DNA of 64,000 nucleotides from Pseudomonas mohnii (lineage in GTDB: Bacteria; Pseudomonadota; Gammaproteobacteria; Pseudomonadales; Pseudomonadaceae). Under the pieces are notes generated by a model. That model made no database searches. It was not told where the DNA came from and worked only from the letters and a program-made list of their open reading frames with translations. Both the position numbers and the translations under genes were made by a program. The stretch lies in the NCBI RefSeq assembly GCF_900105115.1, contig NZ_FNRV01000001.1:2899501-2963500 (forward strand). The letters are read 5' to 3'. Shown here in pieces: positions 29,541 through 39,243 of this stretch. Each line of letters starts with the position of its first letter. The stretch's first letter is position 1.

Positions 29541-30338
29541 TTACTCCATGTCCTTGAGCCACTCGGTGCTCTTGAACCACTTGTCATGGATACGATCGTA
29601 GGTGCCGTCTTCGTGGATCTGGTGCAGGAAGTTGTTGATGAAGTTGATGCTGTCGTAATCACCCTTCTTCAGACCAAACGCCAGGGGCTCGTAAGTGAAC
29701 GGCTTGTCGAGGAACACCAGTTTGCCGTTGCCGACCTTGTTCACCGCGACCACGTTGTAAGGCGCGTCGTAGATGAAGGCATCCGCCTTGCCGTTGACCA
29801 CGTCGAGCACGGCTTCCTGCTCGTTGTCGTAGCCATGGTATTTGGCTTTGGCGATCAACTTTTTGGCGACCAATTCGCCCGTCGTGCCGAGTTTGGAAGT
29901 GATGCGGTAGTCGGCGGTGTTCAGGTCTTTGTAGGACGTGATGGTGCCCTCCAGCTCCTTGCGGATCAGCAACGTCTGGCCGACCACGATGAAGGGTTCG
30001 CTGAAGTTCAGGCGCAGGTTACGTTCCTGGGTCAGGGTCATGCCGCTGCCGATCATGTCGAACTTGTCGGTAAGCAGGGCCGGGATGATGCCGTCGTAAC
30101 CGGTGGACACCAGCTCCAGCTTGACGCCCATCGCCTTGGACATGGCTTTGAGGAGGTCGACTTCAAAACCGATGATCTCGCCACGCTTGTTGGTCATTTC
30201 GAATGGCATGTAGGTCGGGTCCATGCCGACTTTCAAGGTGCCGCGTTTGACCGCGTCATCGATGGCACCGGCCTGTGCCGCGTTGACTGCAACCAATGCC
30301 GTGACGCCGACCAGCAGCATCGACAGATACTTCTTCAT
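29541..30338 (-). CDS. Family 3 periplasmic amino-acid-binding protein
   Basis: A 265-residue periplasmic receptor. The signal peptide is MKKYLSMLLVGVTALVAV with cleavage near AAQA-GAI. The mature part shows the SBP_bac_3 hallmarks GTLKVGMDPTYMPFEM, GFEVDLLKAMSKAMG, and MTLTQERNLRLNFSEPF. ATG at 30338 is preferred to a TTG two codons earlier, with GGGGGC about 8 bases upstream. It is the first gene of the ABC importer operon. The substrate is likely a polar amino acid; which one cannot be decided. The gap 30339-30533 should hold its promoter, but no clear box pair was identified. Confidence 0.92.
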   Translation of the reverse strand: MKKYLSMLLVGVTALVAVNAAQAGAIDDAVKRGTLKVGMDPTYMPFEMTNKRGEIIGFEVDLLKAMSKAMGVKLELVSTGYDGIIPALLTDKFDMIGSGMTLTQERNLRLNFSEPFIVVGQTLLIRKELEGTITSYKDLNTADYRITSKLGTTGELVAKKLIAKAKYHGYDNEQEAVLDVVNGKADAFIYDAPYNVVAVNKVGNGKLVFLDKPFTYEPLAFGLKKGDYDSINFINNFLHQIHEDGTYDRIHDKWFKSTEWLKDME

Positions 30339-30533
30339 CTTCAAGCCCCCAAAACCATTGCATTTGCGGCGCCAAATCGACAGTTTTCGAATAAAAACAG
30401 ACAGATACGGACACGAAACGGTCCGGGCGCACCCATTCGGGGACGGATGCTAACGCACTCACTCGATTGCACAAGGGTTTAGGCAGGATTTGTTGCCTGA
30501 TGCTGGTGGCCCCATCACTGGCGAACGATCATA

Positions 30534-30558
30534 AAAAAACCCGCTTTCGCGGGTTTTT
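30534..30558. terminator. Intrinsic terminator after opgH
   Basis: AAAAAACCCGC-TTTC-GCGGGTTTTTT, a perfect stem with U-tracts on both strands, just downstream of the opgH stop on the minus strand. Confidence 0.9.
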
Positions 30559-30561
30559 TCA

Positions 30562-33132
30562 TCAGGCCAACTGTGGCTGAACGCTCACGGGCTTGAGCGG
30601 CAGCAGCGGTGCATGGGGGTCGGCCATGACCGACTTGCGCCACGCGCCCAGCCACTCCTGGTGACCTTCGCTCCAGACCTGCTCATGCAGGCGAGCCAAT
30701 GCCACCGGGTCGCTCAACAGTTGCACGCGCTCATTGTTGGTCAGCCCTTCAGGCCCGACTTTCATCGCATGCCGTACCCGCTCGACGCGCAGCCACTCGA
30801 TCGGTTCCGCCTCACGGTGACGGGAGGTCGCCAGCGAGCACGCCAGGGCGTTCTGCTGAGGATCGACCACCGCACGGATGAAGCCGTCGTTCAGTGCATG
30901 CCAGCGGTTTTCGTGGGTGTACTGGTCAGTGGCCAGCAACGCCTGCGGCGGATTGTATTCCTCGGGGATCAGGAACAGGCTCTCGTCACGGGACTTGAGG
31001 CCCAGGCCGACACGACTGGAAATCACCGATACCGGGATCGACAGCATCAACGAACCGACAATCGGCACCAGCCACCAGAGGAAGCTCGGGTTCAGCCAGA
31101 TCACCAGCAAGGCCCAGAAGAAGCCGAGCAAGGTTTGCGGACCGTGGCGTTTGACCGCTTCGCTCCATGGCGTGGAGTCGTCGTCACGCTGCGGCGAGTT
31201 CCAGGTCGCGGCCCAGCCGAGGAACGCGGCGAGGACGAAACGGGTGTGGAAAATCATCCGCACCGGCGCCAGCAGCATGGAGAACAGCATCTCCAGCAAC
31301 ATGGACAGGGTCACCTTGAACTTGCCACCGAACTCTTTCGCGCCCTTGGCCCAGATCAGGATGATGCTCAACAGTTTCGGCAGGAACAGCAGCACGATGG
31401 TGGTCGAGAACAGCGCAATGGCCTTGTCCGGGTGCCATTGTGGCCACAGCGGATAGAGCTGGCGCGGTTCGAGGAAGTATTGCGGCTCCATCAACGTGTT
31501 GACCGCCAGCAGCGCGGTCGACAGCACGAGGAAGAAGAACCACAACGGTGCCGACAGGTAAGACATCACGCCCGTGAGGAACACCGCACGGTGCACCGGG
31601 TGCATGCCCTTGACCAGGAACAGGCGGAAGTTCATCAGGTTGCCGTGGCACCAGCGACGGTCACGCTTGAGTTCGTCCAGCAGGTTCGGCGGCAGCTCTT
31701 CGTAACTGCCAGGCAAGTCGTAGGCAATCCACACGCCCCAGCCGGCACGGCGCATCAACGCGGCTTCGACGAAGTCGTGGGACAGAATCGCACCGGAAAA
31801 CGCGCCTTTACCGGGCAACGGCGCCAAGGCGCAGTGGTCGATAAACGGCTTCATGCGGATGATCGCGTTGTGGCCCCAGTAGTGGGATTCGCCCAACTGC
31901 CAGAAGTGCAAGCCGGCGGTGAACAGCGGGCCGTACACACGGGTGGCGAACTGCTGCATGCGCGCATACAGGGTGTCCATGCCCGACGCACGCGGCGCGG
32001 TCTGGATGATCCCGGCGTCCGGCGTGGCTTCCATCAAGCGCACCAGACTGGTCAGGCACTCACCGCTCATCACCGAGTCGGCGTCGAGTACGACCATGTA
32101 TTTGTAGTCACCGCCCCAACGACGGCAGAAGTCGTCGAGGTTACCGCTCTTGCGCTTGACGCGACGACGACGGCGGCGATAGAAGATCTTGCCGAAGCCA
32201 CCGGCCTCGCGGCAGACGTCCAGCCAGGCCTGTTGTTCGGCAACGCAGATGTCGGCGTCGTTACTGTCGCTGAGGACGAAGAAGTCGAAGCGATCCAGGT
32301 CGCCCGTGGCCGCGACCGACTCGAAGGTCGCGCGCAGACCGGCAAATACCCGAGGCACGTCTTCGTTGCAGATCGGCATCACCAATGCAGTGCGCGCGTC
32401 TTTCGGAATCGGCTCATTGCCGGCGCTGGCGCCGGAAATGCGGTACTTGTCGTGACCGGTGAGCAACTCCAGGAAGCCCATCAGTGCCGTCCAGAAACCG
32501 GCGGAAACCCAGCAGAACAGAATTCCGAACAGGATCAGGATGCTGGTCTGCAACGCATACGGCAGCACTTGCGTGGCGGTTTGCAGCAGCGGTTGGTGCA
32601 GGACTTCTTCGAGGTCGACGAACGACCAGCCCTGGTACGGCATGATGCCTTTCATGTACCAGCCAGCCACGATGGTCTGGCCCAGCATCAGCAGCAACAG
32701 AATGTAGCGACGGATCGAACCCACAGTGCGCCAGCGCGCAGCCGGCAGCACACGCTCATCTTTTGGCGGCGCGGGTGGATTGGTGCGGCCGGTCAACCGG
32801 CGCCAGCCACGCACCAGGATATTGGTGCGCCATGGCTCCGGCACGACTTTGGTCCGACGGATCGGCGGGGTCGCCTTAAGGCAGACCCGACCGTTGGCGT
32901 CGAGCACCAGCATTTCGGCGTCCTGCAACTCTTCGGCGGTACTCAGGGTCAGGCGCTTGCCGACCGAGGCCTGGGCGGCATCGGTCGGGGCGTCGAACGC
33001 CTGGGACGACAGGCGTTCGTGCAGTTCGCTGAAAGACTGGCAGCCCGCGAGTTCCGCGCGCTGCTGGTCGGTCATCGGCAGGTGCGCCAGGTACTCGGAC
33101 AGAGTCTCTGGCTGTACGTGTGAATTACTCAT
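30562..33132 (-). CDS. opgH: Glucans biosynthesis glucosyltransferase H
   Basis: An 856-residue inner-membrane GT2 glucosyltransferase that makes the linear backbone of osmoregulated periplasmic glucans from UDP-glucose. Two membrane segments precede the catalytic domain (about 140-230). Then come [24 protein letters not shown] (the DxD site), and RDRRWCHGN, the Q/RxxRW-type motif, and more C-terminal membrane segments. ATG at 33132 overlaps the opgG stop by 8 bases (ATGAGTAA), so translation is coupled in an opgG-opgH operon, also named mdoGH. Confidence 0.96.
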   Translation of the reverse strand: MSNSHVQPETLSEYLAHLPMTDQQRAELAGCQSFSELHERLSSQAFDAPTDAAQASVGKRLTLSTAEELQDAEMLVLDANGRVCLKATPPIRRTKVVPEPWRTNILVRGWRRLTGRTNPPAPPKDERVLPAARWRTVGSIRRYILLLLMLGQTIVAGWYMKGIMPYQGWSFVDLEEVLHQPLLQTATQVLPYALQTSILILFGILFCWVSAGFWTALMGFLELLTGHDKYRISGASAGNEPIPKDARTALVMPICNEDVPRVFAGLRATFESVAATGDLDRFDFFVLSDSNDADICVAEQQAWLDVCREAGGFGKIFYRRRRRRVKRKSGNLDDFCRRWGGDYKYMVVLDADSVMSGECLTSLVRLMEATPDAGIIQTAPRASGMDTLYARMQQFATRVYGPLFTAGLHFWQLGESHYWGHNAIIRMKPFIDHCALAPLPGKGAFSGAILSHDFVEAALMRRAGWGVWIAYDLPGSYEELPPNLLDELKRDRRWCHGNLMNFRLFLVKGMHPVHRAVFLTGVMSYLSAPLWFFFLVLSTALLAVNTLMEPQYFLEPRQLYPLWPQWHPDKAIALFSTTIVLLFLPKLLSIILIWAKGAKEFGGKFKVTLSMLLEMLFSMLLAPVRMIFHTRFVLAAFLGWAATWNSPQRDDDSTPWSEAVKRHGPQTLLGFFWALLVIWLNPSFLWWLVPIVGSLMLSIPVSVISSRVGLGLKSRDESLFLIPEEYNPPQALLATDQYTHENRWHALNDGFIRAVVDPQQNALACSLATSRHREAEPIEWLRVERVRHAMKVGPEGLTNNERVQLLSDPVALARLHEQVWSEGHQEWLGAWRKSVMADPHAPLLPLKPVSVQPQLA

Positions 33133-34939
33133 CGGCAGGCAACTGATAGCTCCAGGTCTCGGTCAGGACTTCTTCAGTCGATGCCGATTCCGGTGTGGCT
33201 GGGGCCGCATCGGCAGCGACAGGCTGCTTGGCGTCTTTATTGGCCTTGTCCTTGGCTTCTGCAACCGGCTTGGCGTCACCCTGTTTGGCCTCGGCCTGCT
33301 TGGCTTCCTTGTCCGCTTTCTCCTGTTGTTTGGCGGCGACCTTGTCGGCCTTGGCCACGGAGGAGCTGGAGGCCGGAATCGAAGTCTTGGCCAGGTCGGC
33401 AGGCGTGACGTTCTGAACCAGCGCCGCACGCATCTCGGTGGACTTGCTCGGGTCCTTGATCTTCATGCGCAGGGTCAGGCGCCAGCCCTTGGTTTCAGGG
33501 TTGTAACGCACGCTGTTTTCCACCAGCTCGGCGTTGTCGCCAACGCTCACCTGGCTGCGAACGTCGGTATTCTCTGGCAGTGCCGCCAGGGACGGGCCTT
33601 CGAAGTCCACCAGGTAGGCGACGCTACCGTCCGGCTGACGAATCAGGTTGGACTGTTTCACGTCACCGGTGGAGCGCAGGGTCTGCTTGACCCAGGCGCT
33701 GTCCGGAGCGTGGATGGACGCTTCGTCCATGGTCCAGTGCATACGATATGCGACATCGAGCGGCTGGCCAGGTTCCGGCAGTTTTTCCGGGCTCCAGAAG
33801 GCCACGATATTGTCGTTGGTTTCGTCGGCGGTCGGAATCTCTACCAGATCGACGGAGCCCTTGCCCCAATCGCCTTTCGGTTCGATCCAGGCACTTGGGC
33901 GCTTGTCGTAGCGGTCGTCGAGGTCTTCGTAGTGGCTGAAGTCACGACCACGTTGCAGCAGCCCGAAACCGCGCGGGTTTTCGACCGAGAAGTTGCTCAC
34001 GGCCAGGTGTTTCGGGTTGTTCAGCGGACGCCAGATCCACTCGCCGTTACCGGCGTGGATCGACAGACCGCTGGAATCATGCAATTCGCGACGGTAGTTC
34101 AGCACTTTCGACGGCTGGTTGGCGCCGAACAGGTACATGCTCGTCAGCGGCGCAACGCCAAGCTTGGCGACTTTGTCACGCAGGAACATCTGCGCCTTGA
34201 CGTCGACGATGGTGTCGCTGCCCGGACGCAGGATCAGGCGATAGGCACCGGTCGCCCGTGGCGAATCCAGCAACGCGAAGATCACCAGGTGCTTGTCGCC
34301 CGGTTTGGGCTGTTGAATCCAGAATTCGCGAAAACGCGGGAATTCTTCGCCGGACGGCAGCGCGGTATCGATCGCCATGCCGCGAGCGGACAAGCCATAG
34401 ACGTGGCCCTTGCCGACAACGCGGAAATAACTCGCGCCGAGCATGGTCATGATTTCGTCTTGCTTGTCAGCCTTGTTGACCGGGTACAGCACACGGAATC
34501 CGGCGTAGCCCAGTTGTTCGGTGGCTTTTGGATCGAATTTCACGTCGCCGAAGTCGAAGCGACTTGGGTCGTATTTGATCTCTTCGACGTTGTTCGCCGT
34601 GATTTCGTTGATTTTCACCGGCGTATCGAAGTGCATGCCCTGGTGATAGAACGACAGCTTGAACGGGGTTTTCTGGTCCGCCCATTCGGCTTTTTCCGTC
34701 AGAAAACGAATTTTCTGATAGTCCGCGAATTTCATCTCGCGGAATTCGTTCGGCAGGTTACTGCGCGGCGCTTCGTATTTTTGCCCGGCCAATTCTTTTG
34801 CCTTGGCCGAGACATCATCCAGATTGAAAGCCCAAAGCTGGCCGGCGCTGAGCAAGGTGAGCAGAGCAGAGCCCGCTACCAGAGCGCTACGAAACCGTTT
34901 GGCAGACAATTTTGGTGCGTTACAGGGACTAACAATCAC
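33125..34939 (-). CDS. opgG: Glucans biosynthesis protein G with charged insertion
   Basis: A periplasmic protein of about 604 residues needed for osmoregulated periplasmic glucan synthesis. GTG at 34939 ([16 protein letters not shown]) has GAGG 8 bases upstream and is preferred to an ATG nine codons earlier. A signal peptide ends near [10 protein letters not shown]. The body matches Mdo[48 protein letters not shown]. Oddly, a Lys/Ala/Gln/Asp-rich low-complexity stretch of about 60 residues is inserted before the last conserved strand ([13 protein letters not shown]). E. coli OpgG is 511 residues, so this form is longer. The opgG leader and promoter lie in 34940-35260, where no gene is visible. 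Confidence 0.95.
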   Translation of the reverse strand: MIVSPCNAPKLSAKRFRSALVAGSALLTLLSAGQLWAFNLDDVSAKAKELAGQKYEAPRSNLPNEFREMKFADYQKIRFLTEKAEWADQKTPFKLSFYHQGMHFDTPVKINEITANNVEEIKYDPSRFDFGDVKFDPKATEQLGYAGFRVLYPVNKADKQDEIMTMLGASYFRVVGKGHVYGLSARGMAIDTALPSGEEFPRFREFWIQQPKPGDKHLVIFALLDSPRATGAYRLILRPGSDTIVDVKAQMFLRDKVAKLGVAPLTSMYLFGANQPSKVLNYRRELHDSSGLSIHAGNGEWIWRPLNNPKHLAVSNFSVENPRGFGLLQRGRDFSHYEDLDDRYDKRPSAWIEPKGDWGKGSVDLVEIPTADETNDNIVAFWSPEKLPEPGQPLDVAYRMHWTMDEASIHAPDSAWVKQTLRSTGDVKQSNLIRQPDGSVAYLVDFEGPSLAALPENTDVRSQVSVGDNAELVENSVRYNPETKGWRLTLRMKIKDPSKSTEMRAALVQNVTPADLAKTSIPASSSSVAKADKVAAKQQEKADKEAKQAEAKQGDAKPVAEAKDKANKDAKQPVAADAAPATPESASTEEVLTETWSYQLPADE

Positions 34940-35211
34940 GAGCAACCCTCGCCGAAAACAGATCAAAAAACCAACGGCCAGTTAAAGGGTATGTACGGAA
35001 TCCGGTACGAAAAAACCGGCCTTACAGACCACTCTTGCCAAGTTGGCGAGCATTGTTCCGACTCCGATGGGGCTAAATGATTCCCCAAACGGTTCAGGAC
35101 AAGTCTCTACCTAAGTCAAAATGGACCAACGAACGCTGATCCCCGTAGCGCGCGATTATCTAGTAGCCCGCGTTACAACGCATCAGGGGTAACAAAGTAT
35201 TTATCGGGAAA

Positions 35212-35251
35212 AACCCCTGTTTTCAGTCGAAAACGGCGCAAAACAGGGTTT
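35212..35251 (-). terminator. Possible terminator after dtd
   Basis: ACCCCTGTTTT and AAAACAGGGTT pair around a 15-base loop, immediately downstream of dtd on the minus strand. The U-tract is weak. The rest of 34940-35260 shows only A/T-rich leader sequence for opgG. Confidence 0.4.
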
Positions 35252-35260
35252 CAAGCGGTT

Positions 35261-35698
35261 TTACGTCTGTAACAGGAAGGTTACCGGGCCATCATTGACC
35301 AGGTGCACCTGCATATCCGCGCCGAATCTACCTGATGCCACAGTGCCATGCACCTGTTTCGCTTTGCCTAATAGATAGTCGAAAAGCTCCTCGCCCAGGG
35401 CCGGAGGGGCCGCGGTCGAGAAACTCGGGCGCAACCCGCTCTTGGTGTCGGCGGCCAGGGTGAACTGCGAGACCAGCAGCAACCCGCCGCCCACGTCCGC
35501 CAGGGACAGGTTCATCTTGCCCTCGGCGTCACTGAACACTCGATAGTTAAGCAGCTTATTGAGAAGTTTGTCGGCGCTGGCCCGAGTGTCTTCGGGCTCG
35601 ACGGCTACCAGCACCAGCAAACCCTGGTCGATTGCTCCGACCACCTCGCCCGCCACCTCGACCCGCGCGCCACGCACGCGCTGCAGCAGCCCCTTCAT
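35261..35698 (-). CDS. dtd: D-aminoacyl-tRNA deacylase
   Basis: A 145-residue DTD that removes D-amino acids (and glycine from tRNA-Ala) from mischarged tRNA. The family signatures are [15 protein letters not shown] (SQFTL, near residue 78) and the C-terminal [11 protein letters not shown] (the GPVT cross-subunit motif). It starts [17 protein letters not shown]. The pip stop overlaps its start by four bases (ATGA), so the pair is one operon with pip first. Confidence 0.96.
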   Translation of the reverse strand: MKGLLQRVRGARVEVAGEVVGAIDQGLLVLVAVEPEDTRASADKLLNKLLNYRVFSDAEGKMNLSLADVGGGLLLVSQFTLAADTKSGLRPSFSTAAPPALGEELFDYLLGKAKQVHGTVASGRFGADMQVHLVNDGPVTFLLQT

Positions 35699-36666
35699 GC
35701 TTCTTCAGGAGCCAGGTCGAGCAGGCGCCGGGCCATCTGATCAGCGGCACGCACCAAGGCGTCGGTAATCCCCGGTTCAGCGGCGGCATGACCGGCGTCA
35801 CGGATAATTTGCAGCTCGCTGTTCGGCCAGGCCTGGTGCAGTTCCCAGGCGTTATCCAGCGGGCAAATCACGTCATAACGACCGTGGACGATCACGCCGG
35901 GCAAATGGGCGATTTTGCCCATGTCGCGAATCAACTGGTTCGGCTCGAGGAATGCGTTGTTGGTGAAGTAGTGGCACTCGATACGGGCGATCGACAGTGC
36001 ACGCTGCGGTTCGGAGAAACGATCGACCAACAGCGGATTGGGACGCAGGGTCGCGGTCCGGCCTTCCCAGGTGGACCAGGCCTTGGCCGCATGCATCTGA
36101 GCGATTTGATCGTTGCCGGTCAGGCGCTTGTGGAAAGCCGTGAGCAAGTCGTGGCGCTCGTCCAGCGGGATCGGCGCAATGTAGTCCTGCCAGTAATCGG
36201 GGAACAGACGACTGGCACCGGCCTGGTAGAACCACTCGATTTCCTGCGGCCGGCAGAGAAAAATCCCGCGCACGATCAGACCGTGCACACGTTCCGGGTG
36301 GGTTTGCGCGTAGGCCAGCGCCAGGGTCGAACCCCAGGAGCCACCGAACAGCACCCATTTCTCAATGCCCAGGTGTTTGCGAATCCGCTCAAGGTCGGCG
36401 ACCAGATCCCAGGTGGTGTTGTTTTCCAGGCTGGCGTGGGGGGTGGAACGACCACAACCGCGCTGATCGAAGGTAACAATGCGATACAGATTTGGATCGA
36501 AGTAGCAGCGACTCTGGGCGTCACACCCGGCGCCGGGGCCGCCGTGGATGAACACGACCGGCAACCCTTCCGGTGAACCGCTTTCGTCGACGTAGAGCGT
36601 ATGGGTTTCATCGACAGCCAGATCATGCCGGGCGTAGGGTTTGATCTGCGGGTACAAAGTCTGCAT
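35695..36666 (-). CDS. pip: Proline iminopeptidase
   Basis: A 323-residue cytoplasmic alpha/beta-hydrolase aminopeptidase (peptidase S33) that removes N-terminal proline. HGGPGAGCD (41-49) supplies the oxyanion hole. The nucleophile elbow GGSWGST carries Ser110. The acid is in [10 protein letters not shown] near 271 and the His in [11 protein letters not shown] near 298. Length is typical. It overlaps dtd. The 104-base gap upstream (36667-36770) holds no other gene. Confidence 0.95.
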   Translation of the reverse strand: MQTLYPQIKPYARHDLAVDETHTLYVDESGSPEGLPVVFIHGGPGAGCDAQSRCYFDPNLYRIVTFDQRGCGRSTPHASLENNTTWDLVADLERIRKHLGIEKWVLFGGSWGSTLALAYAQTHPERVHGLIVRGIFLCRPQEIEWFYQAGASRLFPDYWQDYIAPIPLDERHDLLTAFHKRLTGNDQIAQMHAAKAWSTWEGRTATLRPNPLLVDRFSEPQRALSIARIECHYFTNNAFLEPNQLIRDMGKIAHLPGVIVHGRYDVICPLDNAWELHQAWPNSELQIIRDAGHAAAEPGITDALVRAADQMARRLLDLAPEEA

Positions 36667-36770
36667 TGCGCGCTCCGTAAGGGGTCTGGGTCATCCCTGG
36701 GGGGACTTCAATTATTCTGCCGTTGGGCATCATAAACCCGAATTACGCCAATGAGCATGCCCTTGCAGAG

Positions 36771-37688
36771 TCAGAGTCTGGGCGCCAGATAACCGAGCAG
36801 GTTTTCATAGAGCCTGTCGACCTCGGCAACCTGTCCCCGCGCCCGGAGGCAACCGTGTACCAGGCCCTCGCCGTAATACAACGTCGCTGCTACGCCGGCA
36901 GCATTAAGTCGCTCGGCATACAGCACACCGTCATCGCGCAGCGGATCGAATTGCGCCACCGCGATGAAGGCCGGCGGCAATCGGCGAAGATCTGCGGCGA
37001 GCAACGGCATCGCATAGGGCCCAGGCTGCGGGGAGCCCCGCAGGTACAAGGCGTGGTAACAATCCACATCACTGCTGCTCAGCAACGGAGCATCGATGCA
37101 CTCACTGCGCGAAGCCAGATGTTGATCGCCACCCAGTCCGGGATAGATCAGCACTTGCGCGGCCGGCACGGGCTCACCCGCGTCACGCAATGCCAGGCAC
37201 AGTGTAGCGGCCAGATTGCCACCGGCGCTGTCACCGGCCACCAGCGTGCGTTGGGGGTCGAGACGGAAAGGCCCGCTTCGCAACCCGCGCCAGGCCTTCA
37301 GACAATCATCGAACGCCGCCGGAAACGGATGCTCCGGCGCGAGCCGGTAATCGACCGCAATCACCAGCACGCCCAGGGTCGACGCCAGTTCGGCACAAAT
37401 GAAGTCGTGGGAGTCCAGGCCCCCTACGACCCAACCGCCGCCATGCAGATAGACGATGCACGGCGCACCACCGGTCGGCGGCGAAACCGGCGGTTGATAG
37501 GACCGCACCGGGACGCCGGACAATTCAAAGTCCACCACGTAGAGGCCGGCGGGACGTGGCGGGGTGAACGCCCTGCACATCTCGCTGTAGGCCTGGCGCA
37601 ATCCGGCGAGGCTGCTGTCAGTGCTGTTGAAACTGACGGTTTTCTCGACGAAAGCCGTCATCTGTTCGGAAAGCGGATAAGGCGCCAT
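36771..37688 (-). CDS. HSL-family alpha/beta hydrolase (esterase/lipase)
   Basis: A 305-residue esterase of the hormone-sensitive-lipase (family IV) type. The HGGGWVVGG oxyanion motif lies near residue 80 and the nucleophile elbow GDSAGGN near 152. The acid is likely in FDPLRDDG near 250, and the His in GLVHGCLR near 280. YRLAPEHPFPAA is also typical. No signal peptide is seen. It is monocistronic and its substrate is unknown; members act on short-chain esters. The gap to the next gene holds a REP doublet. Confidence 0.87.
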   Translation of the reverse strand: MAPYPLSEQMTAFVEKTVSFNSTDSSLAGLRQAYSEMCRAFTPPRPAGLYVVDFELSGVPVRSYQPPVSPPTGGAPCIVYLHGGGWVVGGLDSHDFICAELASTLGVLVIAVDYRLAPEHPFPAAFDDCLKAWRGLRSGPFRLDPQRTLVAGDSAGGNLAATLCLALRDAGEPVPAAQVLIYPGLGGDQHLASRSECIDAPLLSSSDVDCYHALYLRGSPQPGPYAMPLLAADLRRLPPAFIAVAQFDPLRDDGVLYAERLNAAGVAATLYYGEGLVHGCLRARGQVAEVDRLYENLLGYLAPRL

Positions 37689-37726
37689 GAGACTGCTGCC
37701 CGTTCAGGGAGGGGGAATGTATACCC

Positions 37727-37829
37727 CTGTAGGAGCGAGCCTGCTCGCGATAATGGCCAACGATAACGCGGTAAGCCTGATACCCCGCGGGGTTCTCGGG
37801 TTTATCGCGAGCGAGCTCGCTCCTACAGG
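37727..37829. repeat. REP doublet (REPIN)
   Basis: CTGTAGGAGCGAGCCTGCTC and GCGAGCGAGCTCGCTCCTAC form an inverted pair between the esterase and the choline-type binding protein genes. Confidence 0.9.
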
Positions 37830-37838
37830 GTTTGGGTG

Positions 37839-38786
37839 TCAGTTTTTCAGACTGGCCTGCACCGCCGCCACGCCATCCTTGCCGTCAAAACTGCTGACAC
37901 CTGCCAGCCAGCGCTGAAGGTCTTCCGGGTGTTCACGCAGCCATTTTCTGGCAACGTCCTGCGCCGTCTGGCGTTCCATGATCGGCACCATCAACTGGCT
38001 TTCCTGGGCGGCGGTGAAGGTCAGGTTCTCCAGCAGCCGATTGACGTTCGGGCAGCGCTCGGCGTAATCCGGGGCGGTCACGGTGGAAACGGTCGCCGCC
38101 CCTTCGTTCGGCCCGTAGACGTCTTCGCTGCCGGTCAGGTACGCGATTTTCATGTTGATGTTCATCGGGTGCGGGGTCCAGCCGACGAACACCACGAACT
38201 CCTTGCGATTCACCGCCCGTTGCACGGCAGCGAGCATGCCGGCCTCTCCGGACTCGATCAGTTTGAAGTCCTTGAGGCCAAAGTGATTGGTCTCGATCAT
38301 GGTTTTGATCGTGGTGTTGGCGCCACTGCCCGGTTCGATGCCATAGATCTTGCCCCCGAGCTGATCCTTGAACCTGGCGATATCGGCAAAGGTTTTCAAA
38401 CCGGCGGCCGCGACATAGTCAGGCACCGCGAGCGTTGCCTGGGCATCGGCCAGGCTTGGTTTGTCCAGGACCTTCACTTGATTGGCGGCCAGGAACGGCG
38501 CGATGTTTTTGTCCATCGCCGGTTTCCAGTAACCGAGGAAAATATCCAGGCGTTTGTCGCGAATGCCGGCGAAGATGATTTGCTGCACGGCGCTGGTTTG
38601 CTTGCTTTCATAGCCGAGGCCGTTGAGCAATACATCGGCCATGCCGCTGGTGGCGATCACGTCGGTCCAGTTGACCACGCCCATGCGCACGGCTTTGCAG
38701 GAAGCGTCATCAGCCGCCAGGGCGCTGGTGCTCAGCAGAGCGGTGCCGCAGAGGATTGAGAGACAGCGGGTGAACAGTCTTTTCAT
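37839..38786 (-). CDS. Choline/betaine/carnitine-type periplasmic binding protein (orphan)
   Basis: A 315-residue OpuAC/ChoX-type binding protein. The signal peptide MKRLFTRCLSILCGTALLST is followed by cleavage near ALA-ADD. VNWTDVIATSGMADVLLNGLGY and IFLGYWKPAMD provide the aromatic cage residues typical of quaternary-ammonium ligands. GIEPGSGANTTIKTMI and FVGWTPHPMN follow. In Pseudomonas several such receptors (CbcX, CaiX, BetX) feed one shared ABC core, CbcWV; this gene has no permease or ATPase beside it, which suggests the same scheme. The exact ligand is not decidable from sequence. Confidence 0.88.
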   Translation of the reverse strand: MKRLFTRCLSILCGTALLSTSALAADDASCKAVRMGVVNWTDVIATSGMADVLLNGLGYESKQTSAVQQIIFAGIRDKRLDIFLGYWKPAMDKNIAPFLAANQVKVLDKPSLADAQATLAVPDYVAAAGLKTFADIARFKDQLGGKIYGIEPGSGANTTIKTMIETNHFGLKDFKLIESGEAGMLAAVQRAVNRKEFVVFVGWTPHPMNINMKIAYLTGSEDVYGPNEGAATVSTVTAPDYAERCPNVNRLLENLTFTAAQESQLMVPIMERQTAQDVARKWLREHPEDLQRWLAGVSSFDGKDGVAAVQASLKN

Positions 38787-38850
38787 CAGAATGATCTCGT
38801 GCGGCAGCGGATTGTTATGGGTTCGGTGTCTTTGTGCACCGTGGCCAGAA

Positions 38851-38926
38851 CATTACGCAGCAGACGAGGGGTAAAAGCGAACTGTGGCGACCGTGTTTTG
38901 CACGGTGGCGACTAGCAGGCTGGCCT
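38851..38926. repeat. Imperfect direct repeat, copy A
   Basis: Resembles 39155-39237: both contain GCAGCA, an AAAAGCG.ACTGTG block and CCGTG-T-rich loop-CACGG hairpin, and end in GGCCTG. Copy A lies directly upstream of the choline-type binding protein gene. Confidence 0.6.
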
Positions 38927-39040
38927 GTAGGAGCGAGCTTGATCCGGGCGGCGTTCCGACGATGGAGGACAACGATGACGCGGGCTGTCTGAATGCGCAC
39001 ATTGACCTGACGTTTTTCGCGAGCAGGCTCGCTCCTACAG
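38925..39040. repeat. REP doublet with a degenerate left arm
   Basis: The right arm GCGAGCAGGCTCGCTCCTAC is normal. The left arm CTGTAGGAGCGAGCTTGATC diverges after GAGCTT. The element sits between repeat copy A and the hutG fragment. Confidence 0.7.
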
Positions 39041-39045
39041 AAGCC

Positions 39046-39121
39046 TTAATGCCCGTCGTGTTTTTCACCCCAGGCGAGCAGGCCTTGCAACAACTACTTC
39101 AACACCACCCGCGTCGGCTCC
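39046..39121 (-). pseudogene. hutG: Duplicated 3' fragment of hutG with internal stop
   Basis: The minus strand reads EPTRVVLK-stop-LLQGLLAWGEKHDGH-stop. The intact HutG ends EPTQVVLKALLQGLLVWGEK followed by HYSA. About 50 of 60 aligned bases agree by eye. No hutG similarity is seen beyond base 39121. It has the same orientation as the complete hutG about 0.9 kb away and looks like the left border of the 39.1-40.0 kb islet. Confidence 0.8.
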
Positions 39122-39154
39122 CTCGACACAAAAACCTGTTCCGATGCTTGAGAT

Positions 39155-39237
39155 GTTCATGCAGCAAAGGAGCGGAAAAAGCGGACTGTGCTGACCGTGT
39201 TTTTTTGCACGGCAATGACGGTCAGTCAGCGGCCTGG
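39155..39237. repeat. Imperfect direct repeat, copy B
   Basis: Second copy of the repeat at 38851-38926, about 300 bases away, with the hairpin CCGTG-TTTTTTTG-CACGG. It lies just downstream of the small secreted protein gene. The whole 38787-39243 gap is made of these repeats, a REP doublet and the hutG fragment. Confidence 0.6.
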
Positions 39238-39243
39238 AATACG

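Noticed and set aside
28236..30482. 748-codon plus-strand frame opposite the amino acid ABC genes
   Set aside because: Covers three well-supported minus-strand genes; no independent support.
30613..33123. 836-codon plus-strand frame opposite opgH
   Set aside because: Antisense shadow; low-complexity Arg/Gln/Val-rich product with no fold signature.
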